A stretch of 64,000 nt of DNA. Origin: Enterococcus gallinarum NBRC 100675 (GTDB lineage Bacteria > Bacillota > Bacilli > Lactobacillales > Enterococcaceae). Made by a program: the position numbers and the translations under genes. The stretch spans positions 25,157 to 89,156 of the forward strand of contig NZ_BCQE01000017.1 of NCBI RefSeq assembly GCF_001544275.1, read 5' to 3'. Under the pieces are notes generated by a model. It was not told the DNA's origin and made no database searches. It saw only the letters and a program-made list of their open reading frames with translations. Position 1 is the first letter of the stretch. The number at the start of each line of letters is the position of its first letter. Shown here piece by piece: positions 38,708 to 49,043 of the stretch.

Positions 38708-38750
38708 GTTCCGTTGCTTTTAAATCAAGACTTTTTAGGAGGAATATTTG

Positions 38751-39725
38751 ATGAAAATGAAAAAATGGATAACAACTGGCCTATTGGCAACTACCTTAGG
38801 ACTTGGACTTGCGGCATGTGGGAATACCAACAATGCCACTGAAGATGGCAAAAAAACGGTCGGTATCTTGCAGCTGGTGGAACATGGTTCGCTAGATGCT
38901 GCCTATGAAGGATTCAAAGAAGGTTTGGCGGAAGGCGGCTATAAAGAAGGCGAAAACCTTACTTTAGAATACCAAAATGCCCAAAATAGCCAAGACAATC
39001 TGAAGAGTATGAGCGAAAAACTTGTAAAAAATTCTCCTGATCTTCTCTTAGGGATCGCGACACCAGCTGCTGTCTCATTGGCGAATGAAACAACAGATAT
39101 TCCGATCGTTGTAACTGCAGTCACTGATTTAGTTGAAGCAAAATTAGCGGATTCCAATGAAGCTCCTGGACGCAATATCACTGGTACATCTGACATGGTC
39201 CCTATCGATAAACAGATTCAATTGTTATTGAGTATCGTCCCTGACGCTAAAACAATCGGTATTATGTATAATGCTGGGGAAGCAAATTCAAAAATCCAAG
39301 CAGATTTGGCAGAAAAAGCGTTGAAAGATGCGGGTGTAGACGTCAAAGTCTTGACAGCGAATACCACAAATGATGTCCAACAAGTAACTACTAGTTTAGC
39401 TAAAGATGTGGATGGTATCTATGTGCCAACAGATAATACCTTTGCTTCTGCTGCGGCAGTCGTTGGTGAAGTAGCCAAAGAAACCAAAACACCGATCGTT
39501 GCTGGTTCTGTCGAACAAGTGGAAGATGGCGCTTTAGCTACATTCGGGATCGATTACAAGTCACTAGGCAAACAAACGGGTGAATTGGCTGCAAAAATTC
39601 TTGATGGGGATGAAAAGCCTGCTACAACACCTGTAGAAACAGCGAATAAACTAGAGCTAGTTGTGAATCAAGAAATGGCAACTGCATTAGGAATTGATCC
39701 AGAAAGCATCGTGGCTCCTGAGTAA
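38751..39725 (+). CDS. ABC importer substrate-binding lipoprotein
   Basis: The 324-residue protein has a signal peptide ending in the lipobox LAAC (Cys about 23), then a two-lobe periplasmic-binding fold (KTVGILQLVEHGSLDAAYEGF ... YNAGEANSKIQADLAEKAL) of the type called 'ABC-type uncharacterised' or TrpX-like. Related streptococcal systems have been proposed to import tryptophan. The Tyr/Phe-rich leader peptide suggests an aromatic amino acid, but the substrate is inferred. The ATG at 38751 follows AGGAGG. Confidence 0.85.
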   Translation: MKMKKWITTGLLATTLGLGLAACGNTNNATEDGKKTVGILQLVEHGSLDAAYEGFKEGLAEGGYKEGENLTLEYQNAQNSQDNLKSMSEKLVKNSPDLLLGIATPAAVSLANETTDIPIVVTAVTDLVEAKLADSNEAPGRNITGTSDMVPIDKQIQLLLSIVPDAKTIGIMYNAGEANSKIQADLAEKALKDAGVDVKVLTANTTNDVQQVTTSLAKDVDGIYVPTDNTFASAAAVVGEVAKETKTPIVAGSVEQVEDGALATFGIDYKSLGKQTGELAAKILDGDEKPATTPVETANKLELVVNQEMATALGIDPESIVAPE

Positions 39726-39826
39726 TTTTGCTACTATCTACTATCTACTATAATTTTGCTTCTATATGATGAAATGATGAAAACTAACTTGAAACTAAAA
39801 ACCTAAAAACGATTTGAGGAAACCTT

Positions 39827-40747
39827 ATGAATTTAATCAATACATTTTTCATACTTATTCAATCAGCTGCCTCTCAAGGTATGTTGTGGGCATTATTAGC
39901 GATTGGTGTTTATTTAACCTTCCGAATCTTAGATATTGCCGATTTGACAGCTGAGGGAAGCTTTCCATTAGGAGCCGGCATTGCTGCTGTCAGCATCACC
40001 AATGGCCTTTCCCCTTTTACGGCAAGTCTGTTGGGCTTTTGCGGCGGTTTAGCCGCCGGATTTGTCTCAGGGATCTTGCATACCAAATTTAAAATTCCCG
40101 CATTGTTAGCGGGAATCATTACCATGACCGGATTGTATTCTATTACAAACCGGATCATGGGGGCACCCAATATTGCCTTGTTAGGGGAAGATACTGTTTT
40201 TACTTGGTTTCAAACACTAGGCTTAACGAAAAATACCGCAGTCATTTGTACAGGTCTCCTGTTTGCTGCTGTCGTGATTTTGTTGCTGTTTCTCTTCTTC
40301 CGTACAGAGATTGGACTAGCGGTACGAGCAACGGGAGACAATCTCGCGATGAGTGAAGCCAACGGAATCAATACGGACAACATGAAACTAATTGGCTATA
40401 TGATTTCCAATGGCTGTATTGCTCTTTCTGGTTCCCTCTTAGCTCAAAACAATGGTTTTGCTGATCTTAACTCAGGTGTAGGAACGATCGTGATCGGATT
40501 AGCATCGATCATTATCGCGGAAGTCCTTTTCAGCAATAAATCTTTGTGGGTTCGTTTGATCACGATTGTGATTGGTGCGATCTTATATCGTCTAATCCTA
40601 GCTATCGTCTTTGAATTCAACGTGGAAGCTTCAGATTCGAAACTTGCCTCTGCCATCGTTTTAGTTATCTGTCTTTCATTGCCGCAAATTCGAACGAAAC
40701 TTGGATTGCAAAAATTTCTTCCGAAAACCAAAGGAGGTCAATCATGA
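39827..40747 (+). CDS. ABC importer permease
   Basis: This 306-residue membrane protein has about eight hydrophobic segments of the branched-chain/TrpY-like permease family (motifs ADLTAEGSFPLGAG, ATGDNLAMSEANGI). It follows the binding protein by 101 bp with no terminator and overlaps the ATPase gene by 4 nt. Confidence 0.88.
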   Translation: MNLINTFFILIQSAASQGMLWALLAIGVYLTFRILDIADLTAEGSFPLGAGIAAVSITNGLSPFTASLLGFCGGLAAGFVSGILHTKFKIPALLAGIITMTGLYSITNRIMGAPNIALLGEDTVFTWFQTLGLTKNTAVICTGLLFAAVVILLLFLFFRTEIGLAVRATGDNLAMSEANGINTDNMKLIGYMISNGCIALSGSLLAQNNGFADLNSGVGTIVIGLASIIIAEVLFSNKSLWVRLITIVIGAILYRLILAIVFEFNVEASDSKLASAIVLVICLSLPQIRTKLGLQKFLPKTKGGQS

Positions 40748-41553
40748 CGACACCTGTTTTAACGATCAGTGATTTACACCAAACATTTGAAAAAGGAACC
40801 ATCAACGAAAATCATGTCCTTCGCGGGATCGATCTCACTATGAACAGCGGTGATTTCATTACGATTATCGGTGGAAATGGTGCAGGAAAATCAACATTAC
40901 TCAATAGCATTGCTGGAACGATCCCAACAGAACAAGGTAAGATCGTCTTAGGTGACAAAGAAATCACACGTCATTCAGTCACACGACGCTCCAAAGAAAT
41001 CAGTCGTGTCTTCCAAGACCCGCGGATGGGGACAGCCGTTCGTTTGACAGTCGAAGAAAACTTAGCCCTTGCTTATAAAAGAGGCCAGGTTCGCGGGTTT
41101 TCCTCCGGTGTCAAAGGAAAGCATCGGGCCTTCTTCAAAGAAAAGTTGGCTCGCTTGAATCTTGGACTTGAAAATCGACTGACGACTGAGATTGGGCTGC
41201 TTTCCGGAGGACAGCGGCAAGCGATCACCCTATTGATGGCGACCTTGCAACAGCCTAAACTGATCCTGCTAGACGAACATACTGCGGCTTTAGATCCGAA
41301 AACCTCCATGACTGTGATGGCACTGACTGATCAGTTGATTCAAGAACAGCAGTTGACCGCCTTTATGGTTACTCATGATATGGAAGATGCCATCCGTTAC
41401 GGCAATCGCTTGATCATGCTCCATCAAGGCAAAATCGTTGTCGATATCGCAGGTGAAGAAAAACACTCCTTAACGGTACCGGATCTGATGGCACTCTTCC
41501 ATCAAAATAGTGGAACTGAGCTAAAAGATGATCAGCTATTGTTGCACACTTAA
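40744..41553 (+). CDS. ABC importer ATPase
   Basis: This 269-residue nucleotide-binding subunit has Walker A GGNGAGKST, the signature LLSGGQRQA, Walker B LILLDEHTAALDP and the switch His in MVTHDME. Its ATG overlaps the permease stop (ATGA), indicating translational coupling. It is the last gene of the three-gene importer. Confidence 0.92.
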   Translation: MTTPVLTISDLHQTFEKGTINENHVLRGIDLTMNSGDFITIIGGNGAGKSTLLNSIAGTIPTEQGKIVLGDKEITRHSVTRRSKEISRVFQDPRMGTAVRLTVEENLALAYKRGQVRGFSSGVKGKHRAFFKEKLARLNLGLENRLTTEIGLLSGGQRQAITLLMATLQQPKLILLDEHTAALDPKTSMTVMALTDQLIQEQQLTAFMVTHDMEDAIRYGNRLIMLHQGKIVVDIAGEEKHSLTVPDLMALFHQNSGTELKDDQLLLHT

Positions 41554-41626
41554 CTGTATCTTCTTTGGCTATGGCTGCCTCAATTGGGCACATCACACTA
41601 CGCCAAAGAACTAACGTATGAATACA

Positions 41627-41668
41627 GAGGAACCAAGTTGGAAATAGTTCAGCTTGGTTCCTTTTTTG
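41627..41668 (+). terminator. Terminator of the ABC-importer operon
   Basis: GGAACCAAG and CTTGGTTCC followed by six T. The 343-bp gap up to vanC otherwise holds only a doubtful small ORF on the minus strand; no consensus vanC promoter stands out. Confidence 0.8.
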
Positions 41669-41780
41669 TACGCTTTCCTGCATGCGTGAGCTCTTCCTTC
41701 AACGGCCCTTCTGTACCAGAGTTGTTGGCCATTTGACCACTAACAATAGCTTCCCCTGCTTTCTTCAAGCCCTTTGTCAT
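41649..41780 (-). CDS. Doubtful small ORF before vanC
   Basis: A 43-codon frame on the minus strand encodes a charged peptide beginning MTKGLKKAGEAIVSGQMAN. The residue make-up looks protein-like, but there is no ribosome site and the end overlaps the terminator of the importer operon. It may be a fragment of a lost gene or chance. Confidence 0.2.
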   Translation of the reverse strand: MTKGLKKAGEAIVSGQMANNSGTEGPLKEELTHAGKRTKKEPS

Positions 41781-41896
41781 AAAATCGTTAGATTTTCATC
41801 ATAAAAATACGAGAAAGACAACAGGAAGACCGCAAATTCTCTTTTCTTTTCCTAGGTACACTGAATGTAACCTTAAAAAAAAGGGAAAGGAAGAAA

Positions 41897-42931
41897 ATGA
41901 TGAAAAAAATTGCCGTTTTATTTGGAGGGAATTCTCCAGAATACTCTGTGTCACTAGCCTCAGCAGCAAGTGTGATCCAAGCTATCGACCCGCTGAAATA
42001 TGAAGTAATGACCATTGGCATCGCACCAACAATGGATTGGTATTTGTATCAAGGAAACCTCAAGAATGTTCGCAATGATACTTGGCTAGAAGATCACAAA
42101 AACTGTCACCAGCTGACTTTTTCTAGCCAAGGATTTATGTTAGGAGAAAAACGAATCGTCCCTGATGTCCTCTTTCCAGTCTTGCATGGGAAGTATGGCG
42201 AGGATGGCTGTATTCAAGGATTGCTTGAACTAATGAACCTGCCTTATGTTGGTTGCCATGTCGCTGCCTCCGCATTATGTATGAACAAATGGCTCTTGCA
42301 TCAACTTGCTGATACCATGGGAATCGCTAGTGCTCCCACTTTGCTTTTATCCCGCTATGAAAACGATCCTGCCACAATCGATCGTTTTATTCAAGACCAT
42401 GGATTCCCGATCTTTATCAAGCCGAATGAAGCCGGTTCTTCTAAAGGGATCACAAAAGTAACTGACAAAACAGCGCTCCAATCTGCATTAACGAATGCTT
42501 TTGCTTACGGTTCTACTGTATTGATCCAAAAAGCGATAGCGGGTATTGAAATTGGCTGCGGCATCTTAGGAAACGAGCAATTGACGATTGGTGCTTGTGA
42601 TGCGATTTCACTTGTCGACGGTTTTTTTGATTTTGAAGAGAAATACCAATTGATCAGCGCCACGATCACTGTACCAGCACCATTGCCTCTCGCGCTTGAA
42701 TCACAGATCAAGGAGCAGGCACAGCTGCTTTATCGAAACTTGGGACTGACCGGTCTGGCTCGAATCGATTTTTTCGTCACCGATCAAGGAGCGATCTATT
42801 TAAACGAAATCAACACCATGCCAGGATTTACTGGGCACTCCCGCTACCCAGCTATGATGGCGGAAGTCGGGTTATCCTACGAAATGTTAGTAGAGCAATT
42901 GATTGCACTGGCAGAGGAGGACAAACGATGA
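41897..42931 (+). CDS. vanC: D-alanine-D-serine ligase VanC
   Basis: It makes D-Ala-D-Ser, which replaces D-Ala-D-Ala in peptidoglycan precursors and lowers vancomycin affinity. The ATP-grasp protein (343-344 residues; two adjacent ATGs) has LFGGNSPEYSVS at the N-terminus, LHGKYGEDGCIQG, KPNEAGSSKGI and the closing EINTMPGFTGHSRYP. The sequence agrees closely with VanC-1 of E. gallinarum as I remember it, including the EKYQLISATI segment. It heads a tightly packed cluster and overlaps vanXYC by 4 nt. Confidence 0.96.
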   Translation: MMKKIAVLFGGNSPEYSVSLASAASVIQAIDPLKYEVMTIGIAPTMDWYLYQGNLKNVRNDTWLEDHKNCHQLTFSSQGFMLGEKRIVPDVLFPVLHGKYGEDGCIQGLLELMNLPYVGCHVAASALCMNKWLLHQLADTMGIASAPTLLLSRYENDPATIDRFIQDHGFPIFIKPNEAGSSKGITKVTDKTALQSALTNAFAYGSTVLIQKAIAGIEIGCGILGNEQLTIGACDAISLVDGFFDFEEKYQLISATITVPAPLPLALESQIKEQAQLLYRNLGLTGLARIDFFVTDQGAIYLNEINTMPGFTGHSRYPAMMAEVGLSYEMLVEQLIALAEEDKR

Positions 42932-43500
42932 ATACATTACAATTGATCAATAAAAACCATCCATTGAAAAAAAATCAAGAGCCCCCGCACTTAGTGCTAG
43001 CCCCTTTTAGCGATCACGATGTTTACCTCCAGCCAGAAGTGGCGAAACAATGGGAACGACTCGTACGAGCAACCGGACTAGAAAAGGACATTCGTCTGGT
43101 AGATGGGTATCGTACGGAAAAAGAACAGCGACGCTTGTGGGAGTATTCTCTAAAAGAAAACGGGTTAGCTTATACCAAACAATTCGTTGCTTTGCCAGGT
43201 TGCAGTGAACATCAAATCGGTCTGGCTATTGATGTAGGACTAAAGAAACAAGAAGATGATGATCTTATTTGCCCTCATTTTCGAGATAGTGCTGCTGCTG
43301 ATTTATTTATGCAGCAGATGATGAATTATGGCTTTATTCTACGCTATCCGGAAGATAAACAAGAGATCACCGGTATCAGTTATGAACCTTGGCATTTTCG
43401 TTATGTCGGGCTTCCCCATAGCCAAGTCATCACTGCCCAAAAATGGACTCTGGAAGAATACCATGATTACTTGGCTCAGACAGTGAGGCAGTTCGCATGA
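42928..43500 (+). CDS. vanXYC: D,D-dipeptidase/D,D-carboxypeptidase VanXYC
   Basis: It removes D-Ala-D-Ala and trims D-Ala from pentapeptide so that D-Ala-D-Ser termini dominate. The 190-residue cytoplasmic zinc enzyme has metal ligands His95 and Asp102 (SEHQIGLAID) and His156, with catalytic Glu153 (EPWH). It is fused in function, one protein doing the work of VanX and VanY. Its stop overlaps the vanT start by 4 nt. Confidence 0.95.
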   Translation: MNTLQLINKNHPLKKNQEPPHLVLAPFSDHDVYLQPEVAKQWERLVRATGLEKDIRLVDGYRTEKEQRRLWEYSLKENGLAYTKQFVALPGCSEHQIGLAIDVGLKKQEDDDLICPHFRDSAAADLFMQQMMNYGFILRYPEDKQEITGISYEPWHFRYVGLPHSQVITAQKWTLEEYHDYLAQTVRQFA

Positions 43501-45593
43501 AAAATAAAGGAATCGATCAATTTCGTGTGATTGCAGCCATGATGGTGGTTGCGATCCATTGTCTTCCCCTTCACTATTTATGGCCAGAAGGCGATATCTT
43601 AATCACATTGACGATTTTTCGAGTAGCTGTTCCTTTCTTTTTTATGATCAGTGGTTACTATGTGTTTGCAGAACTTGCTGTGGTCAATAGTTATCCTTCA
43701 CGACAACGAGTGTTCAACTTTATCAAAAAACAGCTAAAAGTCTATCTATTAGCCACACTAATGTTTTTACCATTAGCACTCTATAGTCAAACGATCGGCT
43801 TCGATCTACCAGTTGGAACATTCGTACAAGCACTTTTGATCAATGGCATTCTTTATCATCTTTGGTACTTTCCGGCTTTGATTACTGGGAGCCTACTCCT
43901 AACAAGTTTGCTGATACAGGTCTCCTTCAAAAAAGTGTTCTGGCTTGCGGCTGGATTGTACCTGATTGGATTAGGTGGTGATAGTTGGTTTGGACTGATC
44001 CAACAGACACCCATCGAACCATTCTATACTGCTGTGTTCCACCTATTAGATGGTACCCGCAACGGTATTTTCTTTACACCATTGTTTTTGTGCTTAGGTG
44101 TGCTGGTCAGAAAACAATCAGAGAAAAGAAGTTTATCCAAAACAGCCCTCTTCTTTTTGATCAGCCTTATCGGATTGCTTATTGAGAGTGCGTACTTGCA
44201 TGGGTTTTCTATACCTAAACATGACAGTATGTATCTCTTCTTGCCTGTTGTACTCTTTTTCTTATTTCCACTGATTTTGCGCTGGCATCCCCACAGGACT
44301 TGGAAGCATCCGGGACAGCTATCTTTGTGGCTTTACCTTTTACATCCTTATACGATTGCCGCCACACACTTTTTGAGCCAAAAAATCAGCATTCTGCAAA
44401 ACAATCTAATCAACTATTTGGTTGTTTTGATCTTGACGATTGGATTCATTTGCCTCTTTTTAAGACAACAACACTCATGGTTTAGACACAAACAAACAAC
44501 GCCCGTTAAAAGGGCCGTAAAAGAATTCTCAAAGACAGCCCTTTTGCATAATCTACAGGAGATCCAACGGATCATCTCACCGAAAACAAAAGTGATGGCA
44601 GTCGTTAAAGCCGATGCCTACGGCTGTGGTGCCAAAGAAGTTGCTCCTATTTTAGAACAAGCCGGAATTGATTTTTTTGCGGTGGCTACGATTGATGAAG
44701 GTATTCAATTGCGGAAAAATGCTGTCAAAAGCCCCATCTTGGTCTTGGGATATACCTCTCCAAAACGCATAAAAGAGCTTCGTCGCTACTCATTGACCCA
44801 ATCGATCATCAGCGAAGGTCATGCTGTAGCATTGTCACAAAGAAAAGTAGCGATTGACTGTCATTTAGCCATCGATACTGGAATGCATCGGCTAGGTGTA
44901 ACACCGACTATCGATTCAATTCTTTCGATTTTCGCTTTGCCCTTCTTGACGATCAGTGGTGTTTATTCTCATCTTGGTTCGGCAGATCGCTTAAATCCTG
45001 ATAGTATGATTCGCACTCAGAAGCAGATTGCCTGCTTCGATCAGATTCTCCTAGAGCTGGATCAGAGACAGATTTCTTATGGTGTCACACACTTACAAAG
45101 CAGTTATGGTATTTTGAATTATCCAGACTTAAGCTATGATTATGTGCGTCCGGGGATTTTATTGACAGGATCCCTCAGTGATACGAAAGAGCCTACAAAA
45201 CAACGAGTAAGCTTACAGCCTATTCTGACCCTCAAAGCGCAGTTGATCACTAAGCGAGTCGTTGCCAAAGGGGAAGCGATTGGTTATGGGCAAACCGCCG
45301 TGGCGAATCAAGAAACAACTGTTGGTGTTGTGAGCATCGGCTATTGTGATGGACTGCCCCGTTCTCTATCAAATCAAGAGTTTTGTCTTTCCTATCGCGG
45401 TCAGTCCTTGCCGCAGATCGGCTTGATCTGCATGGACATGCTTTTGATAGACTTGAGCCATTGTCCTACGATCCCAGTTGAAAGTGAAATTGAAATTCTG
45501 ACAGATTGGAGCAATACTGCCGAGCAAGCACAAACTATAACCAATGAGTTGATTTGTCGGATCGGCCCACGAGTCAGTGTTAGGATCAAATAG
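43497..45593 (+). CDS. vanT: Membrane-bound serine racemase VanT
   Basis: It converts L-Ser to D-Ser for VanC. The 698-residue chain joins an N-terminal acyltransferase-3-like membrane domain (about ten helices to residue 325), proposed to take up L-serine, to a cytoplasmic alanine-racemase-like domain. The PLP lysine is Lys371 in VVKADAYGCGAKEV, and the C-terminal racemase half includes GYCDGLPRSLSN and LICMDMLLIDLS. Overlap with vanXYC supports one mRNA. Confidence 0.95.
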   Translation: MKNKGIDQFRVIAAMMVVAIHCLPLHYLWPEGDILITLTIFRVAVPFFFMISGYYVFAELAVVNSYPSRQRVFNFIKKQLKVYLLATLMFLPLALYSQTIGFDLPVGTFVQALLINGILYHLWYFPALITGSLLLTSLLIQVSFKKVFWLAAGLYLIGLGGDSWFGLIQQTPIEPFYTAVFHLLDGTRNGIFFTPLFLCLGVLVRKQSEKRSLSKTALFFLISLIGLLIESAYLHGFSIPKHDSMYLFLPVVLFFLFPLILRWHPHRTWKHPGQLSLWLYLLHPYTIAATHFLSQKISILQNNLINYLVVLILTIGFICLFLRQQHSWFRHKQTTPVKRAVKEFSKTALLHNLQEIQRIISPKTKVMAVVKADAYGCGAKEVAPILEQAGIDFFAVATIDEGIQLRKNAVKSPILVLGYTSPKRIKELRRYSLTQSIISEGHAVALSQRKVAIDCHLAIDTGMHRLGVTPTIDSILSIFALPFLTISGVYSHLGSADRLNPDSMIRTQKQIACFDQILLELDQRQISYGVTHLQSSYGILNYPDLSYDYVRPGILLTGSLSDTKEPTKQRVSLQPILTLKAQLITKRVVAKGEAIGYGQTAVANQETTVGVVSIGYCDGLPRSLSNQEFCLSYRGQSLPQIGLICMDMLLIDLSHCPTIPVESEIEILTDWSNTAEQAQTITNELICRIGPRVSVRIK

Positions 45594-45681
45594 AAAACGA
45601 TGCATAAGTTTACCAGGTAAGGTATGATGGGGATATGGAAACGTGAGAATCCGAAACTATGTTTAGGTGGAGTGAAAGAGT

Positions 45682-46377
45682 ATGTCAGAAAAAATAGTCG
45701 TTGTTGATGATGAAAAAGAAATTGCGGACTTAGTCACGACCTTTTTGCAAAACGAAGGATTTAGTGTGCAGCCGTTTTATGATGGTACTAGTGCCATCGC
45801 CTATATTGAAAAAGAAGCCATTGATTTGGCCGTTTTAGATGTCATGTTGCCGGACATTGATGGCTTTCAACTGTTACAGCAGATCCGCAAGACCCATTTT
45901 TTTCCAGTGTTGATGCTGACTGCCAAGGGAGAGGATCTAGACAAAATCACTGGATTGAGTTTGGGAGCGGATGACTATGTCACCAAACCTTTTAATCCTT
46001 TAGAAGTTGTGGCTCGGGTAAAAACCCAATTGCGGCGCTATCAGCGATACAATCATTCCGCTGCTTCTCCAACAGTAGAAGAATATGAAAAAGACGGCTT
46101 GATACTCAAAATCAACAGTCATCAATGCATTCTCTACGGCAAAGAAGTTTTCCTGACTCCTATTGAGTTCAAAATATTGCTATATTTATTTGAGCATCAA
46201 GGATCCGTCGTCTCTTCCGAAACACTTTTCGAAGCGGTTTGGAAAGAAAAATATTTAGATAACAATAATACTGTCATGGCACACATTGCTCGTTTAAGAG
46301 AAAAATTGCATGAAGAACCTCGTAAACCTAAATTGATCAAAACCGTATGGGGGGTCGGCTATATCATTGAAAAATAG
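45682..46377 (+). CDS. vanRC: Response regulator VanRC
   Basis: This is an OmpR-family regulator of 231 residues: receiver domain with phospho-acceptor Asp53 (VLDVMLPDIDG) and Lys in LTAKGED, then a winged-helix DNA-binding domain (LTPIEFKILLYLFEHQG ... ETLFEAVWKE). It starts 88 bp after vanT and overlaps vanS by 11 nt. In this cluster type the regulators lie downstream of the resistance genes, unlike VanA and VanB. Confidence 0.94.
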   Translation: MSEKIVVVDDEKEIADLVTTFLQNEGFSVQPFYDGTSAIAYIEKEAIDLAVLDVMLPDIDGFQLLQQIRKTHFFPVLMLTAKGEDLDKITGLSLGADDYVTKPFNPLEVVARVKTQLRRYQRYNHSAASPTVEEYEKDGLILKINSHQCILYGKEVFLTPIEFKILLYLFEHQGSVVSSETLFEAVWKEKYLDNNNTVMAHIARLREKLHEEPRKPKLIKTVWGVGYIIEK

Positions 46378-47452
46378 AAATCCTTTGATCCGAAAGCTCT
46401 TGACCCAATACTTTATCACCACTGGAATCTTGCTGGCATTCCTTGTAATGATTCCATTAGTCATTCGCTTTATTGCCGGAACCCGGACTTGGTATGGAAC
46501 GGAACCTATCTACTATATCTTGCGTTTTTTTGCGGATCGCTGGTTGTTTTGTGTTGCGATAGGCGCTTTACTGATATGGTTTGGTACCACCATTTACTAT
46601 ATGACCAAAGCCATCGGTTATTTGAATGAAACGATCCAAGCCACGACTCAACTAATTGAAGAACCAACCAAACGCATCACTTTGTCGAGCCATCTGATTG
46701 ATGTTCAAGAGGAAATGAATCAACTGCGGGAGAAAAGTCTGCAAGATCAACGTGCCGCTAAAGAAGCGGAACAGCGGAAAAATGATTTGATCGTTTATCT
46801 CGCCCACGATTTGCGGACGCCTCTGACAAGTGTCATAGGTTATCTGACTCTTCTAAAAGAAGAACCACAACTATCCAATGCGATGCGGGATCGTTACACT
46901 GAGATTGCTTTACAAAAAGCCCAACGGCTGGAACTATTGATCAGTGAATTCTTCGAGATCACACGCTTCAATTTGACCACGATCGTTTTGCAGACAGAAA
47001 CGACTGATTTAAGTTTAATGCTTGAACAGCTGACCTTTGAGTTTTTACCTCTCTTGGAAGAAAAGAATCTAAATTGGCAACTCAACTTACAAAAAAATGT
47101 TCTTGCAACAGTAGACACCGAAAAAATAGCTCGTGTCTTTGATAATCTCATTCGCAATGCCATCAACTACAGCTATCCAGATTCGCCTTTACTTCTTGAG
47201 TTGGTCGAATCAGACAGTATTCTCATTCGTCTGACGAATCGTGGAAAAACAATTCCAGAAGAGATGATCGGACGTATCTTTGAACCTTTCTATCGCATGG
47301 ATTCTTCCCGAGCTACAGCAACAGGCGGAACTGGTCTTGGTCTTCCGATTGCAAAAGAGATTCTGTTGGCATCTGGCGGGGATATCTCGGCAGAAAGCAA
47401 AGACGAAACTATCATTTTCAACGTTCGCTTGCCAAAACCTGCCAACAGCTGA
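46367..47452 (+). CDS. vanSC: Sensor histidine kinase VanSC
   Basis: This is a 361-residue membrane kinase with two membrane segments (about 15-36 and 57-78) bounding a very short outside loop, a dimerisation helix with His147 in YLAHDLRTPLTSVIGYL, and the ATPase motifs NLIRNAINYS, IFEPFYRMD and GTGLGLPIAKEI. It pairs with VanRC. Whether the cluster is inducible or constitutive cannot be told from the sequence. Confidence 0.94.
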   Translation: MKNRNPLIRKLLTQYFITTGILLAFLVMIPLVIRFIAGTRTWYGTEPIYYILRFFADRWLFCVAIGALLIWFGTTIYYMTKAIGYLNETIQATTQLIEEPTKRITLSSHLIDVQEEMNQLREKSLQDQRAAKEAEQRKNDLIVYLAHDLRTPLTSVIGYLTLLKEEPQLSNAMRDRYTEIALQKAQRLELLISEFFEITRFNLTTIVLQTETTDLSLMLEQLTFEFLPLLEEKNLNWQLNLQKNVLATVDTEKIARVFDNLIRNAINYSYPDSPLLLELVESDSILIRLTNRGKTIPEEMIGRIFEPFYRMDSSRATATGGTGLGLPIAKEILLASGGDISAESKDETIIFNVRLPKPANS

Positions 47453-47493
47453 CGTCTATTGATTTAAAAAATCTCTAGTATCAACTTTCCTAT

Positions 47494-47650
47494 AAAAAAC
47501 TGTGACATCAGTCTTTCAACAAACGAAATATCCGAAAAGCATACTTCTGCGGGCTATAGGTCCAAAGGAAAAATGTATCAGAGATACCATCATCCAGTGA
47601 TTATGCTTCGGAGAACTTAGTGTAGCTGAACCTTTTGTCACAGTTTTTTA
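47494..47650. repeat. 157-bp element with 14-bp perfect inverted ends
   Basis: AAAAAACTGTGACA (47494-47507) is repeated inverted as TGTCACAGTTTTTT (47637-47650). Inside, CCGAAAAGCATA and TATGCTTCGG can extend the pairing. It lies between the convergent vanSC and the ligase pseudogene and ends in T6 on either strand. It may be a long bidirectional terminator or a miniature inverted-repeat element. Confidence 0.5.
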
Positions 47651-47682
47651 ATGGAACCTTCAATCAATCGCTGACATCCTGA

Positions 47683-48714
<1,032 letters not shown>

Positions 48715-48879
48715 GATACCTATCCCTTCTTTTACTTTTTGTTTTAGTTTAGAAATAGCTAGCATTCATTTTATCATGAAGAAAAATTTCTCGCTATTCT
48801 TTCCATAGCAACATATTCTGTTCAAAATAAGCCTCCTTTCACATTGCAGAAATCACTAGCCCTTCGCTTTACAAACGAA

Positions 48880-48931
48880 TAACACAAACACGGCAGCTAT
48901 TTTCAGATTTATACTGAAAACAGTTGCCGTA
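48880..48931 (-). terminator. Terminator of the V-ATPase operon
   Basis: CGGCAACTGTTTTCAG and CTGAAAATAGCTGCCG form a long stem followed by a U-rich tract on the minus strand, about 110 nt after ntpD. The gap 48715-49043 holds nothing else I can support. Confidence 0.8.
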
Positions 48932-49043
48932 AGCTTATGTTATTCCCAAAGAAAAAATGAACCAGTGTTACTGACTTCTCAACTTAAAAATCTTTCTGAT
49001 TATGACAGAAAATAGTTGAAAAAAAGGCAAATTCTCATTGCGT

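Noticed and set aside
41897..47452. Recently acquired resistance island
   Set aside because: No insertion sequences, integrase or flanking direct repeats; the vanC cluster is intrinsic to the chromosome of this species group.
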